From assembly GCF_932526225.1 (NCBI RefSeq), contig NC_064046.1:6805219-6869218 (forward strand): 64,000 bases of DNA. Reading direction: 5' to 3'. The translations under genes and the position numbers were made by a program. This document shows positions 55,801 through 64,000 of this stretch, in pieces (the stretch's first letter is position 1; every line of letters begins with the position of its first letter). This DNA is from Nematostella vectensis (Eukaryota > Cnidaria > Anthozoa > Actiniaria > Edwardsiidae). The notes beneath the pieces are model-generated. The model was not told the origin of the DNA and made no database searches. It saw only the letters and a list, made by a program, of their open reading frames with translations.

Positions 55801-57453
55801 TGTTATGAAGGGGATGTTCTCGTGTATTTTAATTTTCCAATTCTTTTGTGTAAACATTTCTTTTTATTAGGACTGATCTACCTAGTTTAAACTCACAAAA
55901 CTATAATTGGATACGTACAGACTGTGTTCTCAAAATGATGACTTATGATGACTGCAACATTTGGATTAATTGTACATTGGCAATCATCTTGTTTTTTTCC
56001 TCTAAATGCAAACTATACCGCCAAATCTTGAAAAACACTTTTCTTTTTCAACAACGGGCTATCTTGTCGAAGAATGACGACTGAAAAAGTAGTAGAAGTC
56101 AGTTTTTACTAAATCACCAGAACTATACAATATACTATTGATTAATTCTAGTTTTTCTCGTAATTCTAAAAACATTTTGTTTGATATTGAAATGAAATAC
56201 AATTACTCAAAAGAGAGATGGCTTGATTTAGAATTAATTACACCACCTTTGGTCATGTTTCGAAAGATAAACAAGAGTTGATAATAACATAAAGGAGATT
56301 GTAAAGACATGAAAATCATACAAGACGATTCTATCCCTTGTTTATGTGATGGAATTCCTACAAAAGTTTTACATCATTACAGAATGGTGGTCTGGGAATC
56401 CCTTAAAAGGCGCGCGTCGCAGAACACTGAAAACCACACAGCCAGCCGACGTGCCTATTTTCGGCGGTATTTCTCTTAATATGTTTGAATTCTCCAAGGT
56501 TTGTCACGACTCTGTCTGTTGTTCCTTGGTTGTTTGTTGAGATTATATCTCTAAGCATGCATTATTCAGAGTTAGCCTTGTTAAAAAACAGATAAGTGTG
56601 AATTAAGTATTCATCATCATAGTGATGGCGTCTATCTGGTTTGAAAAGCGTGAAAAACATCACTTTTTAAGGCAGCCAAAAAGAAACATAAAAAAAGAAA
56701 ACAATTCGCACTTTTACAAACACAAATACTTAAGTTAACAATTTTATTCAGTTGATTCCCCTTTGTTTCTGTTGTTTTTTAAATGGCCAATTGTGTGATT
56801 TAGTCAATCGTTTCCGGTCCTTTGTGGAGTTAGATGTTCTCCCCTCTGAGCGCAGTGTATCGAGACAAGCCATTTGATTTGCTGGTCTTATCTTGTTTGA
56901 GGCTTAATTAGTTATCTTGTCGGTTATGTTTTATAAAATTCATTCCCGCTTTGCCACCTAAGAGAGTATTGTTCAGATCTATATCTTGTTTCTGAGTTCT
57001 GGGGTCTATTTATGGCAAAGTGTGCGCTGCATTCTTTATTGTCCTGGTATGGCGCCCCTTCTCATTTTCCTTTCTTTCCCTTTCGCCGTCTAAAAAGAAT
57101 TCATAACAGTTGGCAAGATAGAATTTCTCTCTTGAAGTGTAATTTGTTGTGGGTGAAATCAAAGTGTGAACTTTTCTTTCCCGCACCTGTTTCAACAGCA
57201 AAGTGAAATACAATTAGTGGTATTAAAGGGAGCATTTTCTATTGGTTACAAACACAGTGGCTCTTTATCATTTCTGCTGAGGGTTAGGACAATCATCTAA
57301 ACACTTACCATCAAGAAGTGTAGCAAGTCTACAGTATCAAGCCCTTTGGTTTTTTTTTTTCTACAAATCATGACTTCTTCCACAAACCGAGCACGGAAAC
57401 TAGTGCTGAAGTGATAAGTGGACGTTTTCTTGCCTAGGTGGGAACTCTTCTAG
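52810..57453. other. No recognised gene between the LINE and the CNTNAP-like gene
   Basis: AT-rich. G homopolymers lie at about 53381, 54366 and 54481, and an (ACC)n run at 55034-55064. A frame at 56346-56540 (+) follows a fair acceptor (CATCATTACAG) but has no known domain. Upstream exons of the CNTNAP-like gene could be here, yet I found no discoidin-like sequence. Confidence 0.5.
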
Positions 57454-57462
57454 AATGCCAAC

Positions 57463-57707
57463 ATGTTACACCGAATAACTCTTTGCAGTTTCTGTCTGTA
57501 TGCTCAGGTTTTCTGTGTGCTAACTACGGAAATAACACTCCGTGGTTCGCAGTACATATCGTACAATATCAAACCGAGCGAAATACGGAGTAAGAAGAAC
57601 ATTTTATCTTTCCGCTTCAAGACAATCCATCCATCAGGTCTTCTGATCTATAGTCGAGGTTCAACCTGGGATTACATACAGCTTGAGTTGATACAGGGAG
57701 CTTTGAA
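57463..57707 (+). CDS. CNTNAP-like exon 1 in window: possible signal peptide and start of LamG 1
   Basis: Either a first exon with a signal peptide (ITLCSFCLYAQVFCVL core), or an internal exon starting at 57454 (after TCTTCTAG) or about 57514 (after GTATGCTCAG). An in-frame TAG sits at 57451. LamG homology begins at ITLRGSQYISYNI. Confidence 0.75.
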
Positions 57708-60700
57708 GTGAGTTTTAATTAATATTGTTTTTTACTTTATATCATTTTGAAATTCTTTTTCCAAGTTTATGGTAGACATTATATAGTATCCCGAATCTTC
57801 TAATGGAAATAATATATTTTGTGATGTCCTAGCGGTTGTTTATAAGTTAGAGCATTGTTCGTAAAATTTTACAAATGCCATCACATAACAATGTTCCGTT
57901 TAGCGAAATACTAAAGTCCATGAATACTCGAAAGTTAAACACCCAACAAAGGCTTCTCGTGGTATTTCTAGTGACTGTAACTTGAATCTCACCATGAAAC
58001 GAAATCTTTCTTTGGTGAAACGATCGCAACGTTTCGCTCGCGACAGTTCACTAATTCGCAATTCTGCGGGTGTGAATGACAAAATCGCTAAACATCATTT
58101 ATTTGAGCCTTTAGTTTGAGTGTGAAGTGATTTACGAGTATTATGCTCTTAGATATCTAGACGAAATACCGAAGCTCCCGCAGTAATCCACTGAGTCTAG
58201 TACAATGATATTAGCGGCGGGCGTTAAGTTCAATTATAGTTACTTGGTTGTAAAGCTAGTGAAAATCGCTTCGCCCTAAACAACAAGCCACAGCGTCGCT
58301 ACTTTTTTATACTTCAAAAAAAGAAAATCACTTCAATATTGTAGCGCTTTAATGGAAAGGTTGTTTGGAACTGTGGGTTGAGATATTCTTACAAAACAAA
58401 CGGACACCCGCTACGCATCGAGATACAATGAGAATCTAAAGATCCATGGCACACAGTTTTATAAATTGTGGCGGTGAACATGAAATAACACGAAAAGTGC
58501 TCAAAACAAAAAGGCTTTATTGAGGTCCTCTCTAATAAGTGGTTATTGTTGTATTGTTGGTGAAAGTAATACAATTTTCCAATAATACAATGCGAGACAA
58601 TTTTCTCACATGAGTTTCCCTAAAAAAGAAGCGTAAAATCCTCAAGAAATACGCATAATTCATATTTCTCAACCGCCAATAAAATTTCTCAAAGGGATTT
58701 GTCGTTGTATAGTCATAACAGCATCACTAGGAATAGCGATTCTTGTGTTTAGTTTTTGACACAAGCTGTCAGAAGTCAGTGCCGCCCTAATCTGTGAAAC
58801 AAACAAATCCCGCAATTTCTTCACTGACACACGCGAGTAATTGTGTTTCGGTCTTTTTTTTTTTTCAGCTTAATTGCCACGAAAGATCTTACGATTGGCT
58901 GACACGCAGATAAGCAGAAAATTTCCTAAATGAAATATCTCCCTGTAGCTAGGATTCAAAAACACGTGTTCATGGGAAGATCAGGGAAGGAAAGCAAATT
59001 TGGTTGAAATTATTCTGTGTATATTAAAATTATTTTGTGTATAAAAATAGCCATTTCTCTGAGTAGGGATATCGGCCCAATTTAATAAAACAAAGCTACA
59101 CATTAACGTCTTTATACACTATTATTATTCATACGGAGTTCTGGCATATGATATTAACTACAGTTTTTTCGGCATTTTTAGACAAGGAGAGGTTTAATTG
59201 CTGTACTCATTATCTGCTACTGCGTCCATCTCACCAATTACCACAGCACTATTTGTAATTCCAATTATATATTTTCTTTGTGCACAATCGATCAACGCTA
59301 TTGACTTAAAATAATTTTTTAAATTATTCCGCTCTGCGGTTAAACGTGAAGTTGTTGGGGACGTTATGCGAAATACTGTCGACGATCGGGCTACGATTAG
59401 GGGCTATGACGTCATCATTTGGGAGTGGTGGTTTATCTTTTACATGATACATTAGTCAAAACAATAATCAAACCATCCTTGAGTTTCAAATCTGTGTGAA
59501 ATTCGTATGAAAGTACACTGTTGACAATGCAACAGAGTTGCCTTCAAGGTTTTGCTGTATGCTGTACATTTGCGACTCATTCTGTGTGGAATAATTCTTA
59601 TGTGTGGACGGGATCTTACGTTATTTATTTGCGTGTGGAAAGGGTCTCAATCTACGTTGTCTATTTACGTGTGGACAGGGTCTCAATCTACATATACGTT
59701 ACTATACGAGCCAGTTAGCGTTCGGAGGGGGTTTCACCCATGCGAACGGGCCCTTACTACACGTTCAGACCTAACAGTAATTGTCATTACGTGTGGGCGG
59801 GTTCTTACTCTCCGGTTGTGTTCTAGGTACACGGCATATCCAGGCGGCGTTGACAAGACGGAGATCCAACTGGGGAAGGATTTATTTAATGGCAAATGGC
59901 ATACTGTGAGCGTGAACCGCAACGGTCGCTTAACGATGCTCAGCGTGGATGATCTCTCGACAACAAAAATAACACCAGGACCTTATGATCATCTCAATCT
60001 GGACGGTCTCATATTCATAGGCGGATTATCTGTCAATACCAAAAATAAAGTGCGGATCAAGGCGCTGAACTACCGTGGGTGTTTATCAGACATTGTTTTC
60101 GATCGCGCAAATCTACTGGACGGTGCGCAGAAAGCACTTGGCCCGGCGAAGACTCCATCCCCTTATCAGATATACGGGAATGTATTGTTTCAGTGTGATC
60201 TAGAGGATTATAGACCCGTGAGTTTTTTGACACCGCAATCGTTCGTGAAAGTCACTCTCCCAAAGCTCCCTCAAGATAATGATACATTCTCCGCAAGCTT
60301 TAAGTTCAGGACGTTTCACCATGAGGGAATCATTTTCTCCAGATCCGCCATCAAGGTAAAGTTGAATATAAGGCTACATAGTGGCGTTCTTATGTACGAT
60401 GTCTTGGCGCCAAATGGTTCGAAGGCGGAACTTCAGATGGGGGAAAACCTGAATGACGGCGAATGGCACAGCGTTAACGCATCTATTGTACCTCCCAATG
60501 TCCAGCTCACTCTTGACGATAGGACCCGCAGTAAGTTCCTTAATCTCACTTCGCTACTGTTAGACTTCTCGAATAAATCGCGCTTGAAGATTTTCGCCGG
60601 AAGAGGAGCGAGGGAATACAAGTTCCCTGGATTTGTCGGTTGCATGTTGAATCTGAGAATAGATAGTCACAAGATCACGGCAAGACATCTCAGTAAACAG

Positions 60701-62068
60701 AAATACTCGAATGGAATCGATGCAACAAAATGCGCCACTAGCAACAGGTGTTTTCCTAATCCTTGCATAAACCGTGGGACCTGCTGGCAGGACTGGCAGA
60801 GTTTCTATTGCGATTGCTCCAATACCTACTTTGAGGGAAAGCGCTGCGAGCTACCTATATACAAGCCTACGTGTGAGCATTACAAGAGCTTAGGGCTGAA
60901 ACGCGACGCGCACTGCCTTCTGGATTCTGATGAGGATGGACCCGAGGGGGAGTACACAGCTTTGTGTAACGTGACGGACCCGTCTCGATCATACACGGTA
61001 CTTCAACACAACAAAGAGACGAGAGTGGCTGTCGATTCTGGCAGCCGTATAAACAGACAGTATATTCATAAGATTACATACAACGCAGTGAGTGAAGCTC
61101 AAATAACCGCCTTGATTCGACAAAGTAAAAAATGCCGACAGTTGATTCGTTTCGACTGTATAAAATCCAAGTTACTTAACTCGCCGTCAGGGCCGTCACA
61201 CGCATTCTGGAGGCCATTTAAGAGTAACAAGCTTCAATCGTACTGGGGAGGTGCGATTCCGGGCAGCGGTGCTTGCGCCTGCGGGAATAAGGGTACTCCT
61301 AGTAGCTGCGATAACCCGTCAAAGCTTTGCAACTGCGACATCCGGGACAACGAGTGGCGCACGGATGAGGGGTACTTTACAAACAAGGAGTTACTTCCGG
61401 TCACGGAGCTGCAATTTCATGAGAAAAGCGCGCGTTCGTACTTCACCCTCGGAGCCTTGGAGTGCTGGGGCCGCCACGGGAAAAACGAGGACGTCCACAC
61501 GTCAGTAGTGGATTTGATAGATAGGGTGTGTCACCCGGTGATTGAGCCACCGCCCCCTTCGACTACGACAAAAAAAACAATCATTACAACGCTGACCACC
61601 ATGAGGATATGCGCCGCGAACGGTCCTTTAATTGACTGCTTTTACAACTACTCCACCACTCTCCCGACCCACCCATGGATATGGCCCCCCATGTCTACGT
61701 CGACCCCAGATTACGGTACGGGGGAGGCCGACCAACAGAGAAAGAAGGATATAACTGTGGATAATGGTCTAAGCATGCCTGCGATCGTACTTATCTCGTG
61801 CGCCATGATTATTATGGTACTTCTCCTGATGAGGTTTGTGCTGCCGCGTATCATAGTATGCGTACGGACTCATAGTAAGAGAGGGGAGTATATAGTACCT
61901 CCTGCAGTCGCGGGGACAGGGTATGCGGGCCGATTAATGCCCCTGGTGGCTAGTAAGAGAGGATCAGGTCGCGCCCGGGCACAGTACAGACTAGAGGACG
62001 GGAAACTCACAAACCACGAGACTAACAATATCAACGCAAGCGGGGGAATCAAGTCCTACTGGGTGTGA
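57463..62068 (+). CDS. Contactin-associated protein / neurexin IV-like transmembrane protein
   Basis: Exons 57463-57707 and 59827-62068 (donor GAA|GTGAGT, acceptor GTGTTCTAG) join in phase to 828 residues. Order: possible signal peptide 1-22; LamG 1 (about 25-200; NILSFRFKTIHPSGLLIY, then LFNGKWHTVSVNRNG); LamG 2 (about 204-384; SASFKFRTFHHEGIIF, LNDGEWHSVNA); EGF (about 384-424; CFPNPCINRGTCWQDW); fibrinogen-like C domain (about 430-650; YWGGAIPGSGACAC, LPVTELQFHEKSARSYF); Thr/Pro stalk; TM about 732-755; 73-residue tail. LamG-LamG-EGF-fibrinogen order matches the middle of CNTNAP proteins. The usual N-terminal discoidin domain and the later LamG-EGF-LamG are not present here. The tail has a basic RGEY site (protein 4.1-binding type) and ends SYWV, a PDZ ligand. 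The start is uncertain: an acceptor-like CTGTATGCTCAG inside exon 1 would make it internal. Confidence 0.9.
59827..62068 (+). CDS. CNTNAP-like large 3' exon: LamG, LamG, EGF, fibrinogen-like, TM, cytoplasmic tail
   Basis: One 2.24-kb exon encodes nearly the whole ectodomain, TM and tail. The family homologues I know have many introns, so this could reflect intron loss. The open frame extends 5' to 59552, but that part is low-complexity repeat and precedes a good acceptor, so it is intronic. Confidence 0.9.
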
Positions 62069-62225
62069 CATGGTAGAGATTGCGTGATGTGGTGACATCT
62101 AGAGAGAGGATTGCGTTACGTGTGACATCCAGGGTGAAAATTACTTGAGTGTGACATCTAGTGAAAAAATCGCGTGACGTGTGACACCCAGTTAGAAGAT
62201 TGCGTGAGGTGTGACATCCATTGAG
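62055..62225 (+). repeat. Minisatellite, about 30 bp x 5, starting at the stop codon
   Basis: Units carry GTGTGACATC, an intervening AGAGAG..ATTGCGT piece, then the next unit. The first unit contains the CNTNAP-like stop codon (GTG TGA CAT). Confidence 0.8.
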
Positions 62226-62808
62226 ATCCTGGTCTTGAACATGAATCATAGCGATTTGACGAATGGTTGCGTAATGTTTGGCGCTAGTGGTTAATAGCAA
62301 CAAAAGTGGCCATGCGAAGTTGCAACACGGACGGACTCATGATTTCTAAAAAATGGGAGGGGTACCATACCGAAAGAGGGAGGGAGGGGACAGGAGGGGT
62401 CTACGGTTCTGCTCGTTGACATCTCCTCTGCCTACAAGGGACGTATAGGTGTGTCAAACCGGAACCTCGATTGAATAGGAGACGAGCATGTCACACTTCA
62501 CTATGCCTAGGCATGAAGAACATGTCACGTTTTGACAATATTTCCAGCTCGCTCGGTCATTTCTTTTAAGACACTACATACCATAGTTGGGGGTCCGCTT
62601 CTTCGACCGCTTTCGCCCCGCTACGCGTAAGGATTCACAAACTATTGAGTGAAGTACAGGATTGACAGTTTTTGAGTGCAATGTGTGTGCAGTGCTTTTT
62701 TTACTTTTCCTTAAATGGCGCTGATCTCGATGGAAATTGATAAAAAGCTAGGGATGTGGTTTTATTCTACCATACATAATTTTGTTTTACAAGAAAATTG
62801 ATCCTTGA

Positions 62809-62814
62809 AATAAA
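62809..62814 (+). terminator. Poly(A) signal candidate
   Basis: AATAAA 740 bases after the CNTNAP-like stop codon, followed by a T-rich stretch within 35 bases. It is the clearest signal downstream of that gene. Confidence 0.55.
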
Positions 62815-62934
62815 GCTGGGGCTATGAGAAAGATTTTGTATAGTTTCTTAGACTGCCTGCAGGCGTTTTCCCGGTGGCTTTCGCTCTGCGCTAAGTCGTG
62901 GCCGCCATCTTGTCTGTTTTTCCTCCTCAGATGC

Positions 62935-63078
62935 AGAGATGCAGCTTGTAATAGACAGGACGCAGCTTGTAATAGACAGGACGCAGCTTGTAACAGACGG
63001 GACGCAGTTTGTAATAGACAAGACGCAGTTTGTTATAGGCAGGACGCAGTTTGTAACAGACAAGACGCAGCTTGTAAA
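62935..63078 (+). repeat. 21-bp tandem repeat x 7
   Basis: Units of GACGCAGCTTGTAATAGACA with CAGTTTGTAACAGAC variants. The open frame across it is a repeat artefact. Confidence 0.93.
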
Positions 63079-64000
63079 CTTTAATCGCTCAATATTGCCC
63101 CAAATGGATTAAAACTTCACAGGGATTTAAATAACAACTCCACAAACTGGTTAGAACAGTTTGAAGGTATCGTCCCATTTTTTTATTGTAACGCACCATA
63201 TATTTACAGTGAATGAGACACGTAAAATACAACATAATAGCTTGGGGGACCTGTGAAAAAACCCATGGTGAAAATTTTCAGCCAGTTTTACTAAACACTT
63301 TTAATAAAATTCAGATAACAGTTGCTGGAAGATGCAACTACAAATCTTTGTGAATACAAATATTTCAATTCACTATCCTTCTCCTACTTCAGTCTAACAG
63401 TACCAGATTTGACAGCATTACTTCAGGAGGGGAGTGGGGCTCAGATGGGGTTGACTGTCCTATCTTTAGGGTATAAAATGCTACTAACTGCTATCCCTTA
63501 GTAAGTGTTGAAAATGCTTAGAGAAAGAAATAACTTGGACCACACCTAATTTGCTACCTTTTGGGGGTAAGAATTACTGCTGACCACACCCAAAGTGTTA
63601 TCCCTTCAAGTTGAGATTGATTTTACTGACAATCAGCCCCTTCTTTTTTTATGGGAGTCCACCTTAGGAAACAGCAATTTTACCCAATAGGAGGTAGCAG
63701 TTATGGGGTAAGATGCAGAAAAAGGGCAATTTTAACCAAACAGAAAAATATCTTTACCTAGGGGAATAATGCAGATTGATTGCAAAGGATAATCATATTT
63801 AAAAGGGAAGAAAAGGAAAGCTAAATATCTTGCTAAATATGCCTTCATTCAGTCTCACATCAAGGCATTTGAGTAAAAAAGAATGAAAAGTGGATAGCAT
63901 TTGGGACAATCCCCCTTCATCGATTAGAAAGGGAATAGAAATCACAGGTAATAAAGAAAAGACAGATAATAAAGAAAAGAGAAAGAAAAGAAGACTTTGC
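63079..64000. other. No recognised gene
   Basis: AT-rich. Some phrases recur loosely (GGACCACACC, GACCACACCCAAA). Nothing coding seen. Confidence 0.55.

Noticed and set aside
59552-59826. N-terminal extension of the large CNTNAP-like ORF
   Set aside because: It translates a degenerate GTGTGGA-type repeat upstream of a good acceptor; the spliced exon 1 gives a far better LamG match.

Overview
This is a eukaryotic, animal window. It is AT-rich, its genes carry GT-AG introns, and it is heavily invaded by mobile DNA. The two host genes I can name are animal genes: a Ran-binding protein 9/10 gene and a contactin-associated-protein (CNTNAP / neurexin IV)-like gene. Together with the repeat spectrum (Gypsy, BEL/Pao, DIRS-like, two LINE types, piggyBac) they suggest a marine invertebrate, most likely an anthozoan cnidarian. 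The species is inference.

Layout. 1-1885: intron and repeats. 1886-11198 (+): seven 3' exons of RANBP9/10, from the end of SPRY through LisH, CTLH and CRA to the stop codon. The 5' exons lie before the window. 11199-13616: nothing recognised. 13617-26509: a giant inverted repeat, with arms 13617-18062 and 24157-26509. The left arm holds a truncated piggyBac element. The spacer holds a 78-bp minisatellite and a Ty3/Gypsy element with 94-bp LTRs and a 5-bp target duplication (20325-23796). 26510-31600: no gene recognised, one short MITE-like element.

31600-34260 (+): a compact run of decayed ORFs I could not place in any family (zinc-ribbon, 313-aa and about 160-codon frames), followed by a 120-bp satellite. 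34832-37077 (+): the 3' half of a BEL/Pao retrotransposon with a MITE inside and one LTR. 37078-39984: unassigned. 39985-44070: a foldback element split by a 3.5-kb non-LTR retrotransposon ending in a 566-bp CTAT/CTAC tail, next to a DIRS-like RT fragment. 46390-48791 (-): a LINE RT tail and a spliced transposase-like gene. 49411-52809 (-): an RTE-like LINE with an open 982-codon frame that lacks part of its RT. 52810-57462: no gene recognised. 57463-62068 (+): the CNTNAP-like gene. 62069-64000: its 3' region and short tandem repeats.

The RANBP9/10 product is a scaffold of the CTLH/GID-type E3 ligase. The CNTNAP-like product is a single-pass adhesion protein. They are functionally unrelated neighbours and the DNA between them is almost all repeat. 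The most notable theme is that several minisatellites are built from gene-boundary sequence: a 5' splice site, a 3' splice site and stop codons.
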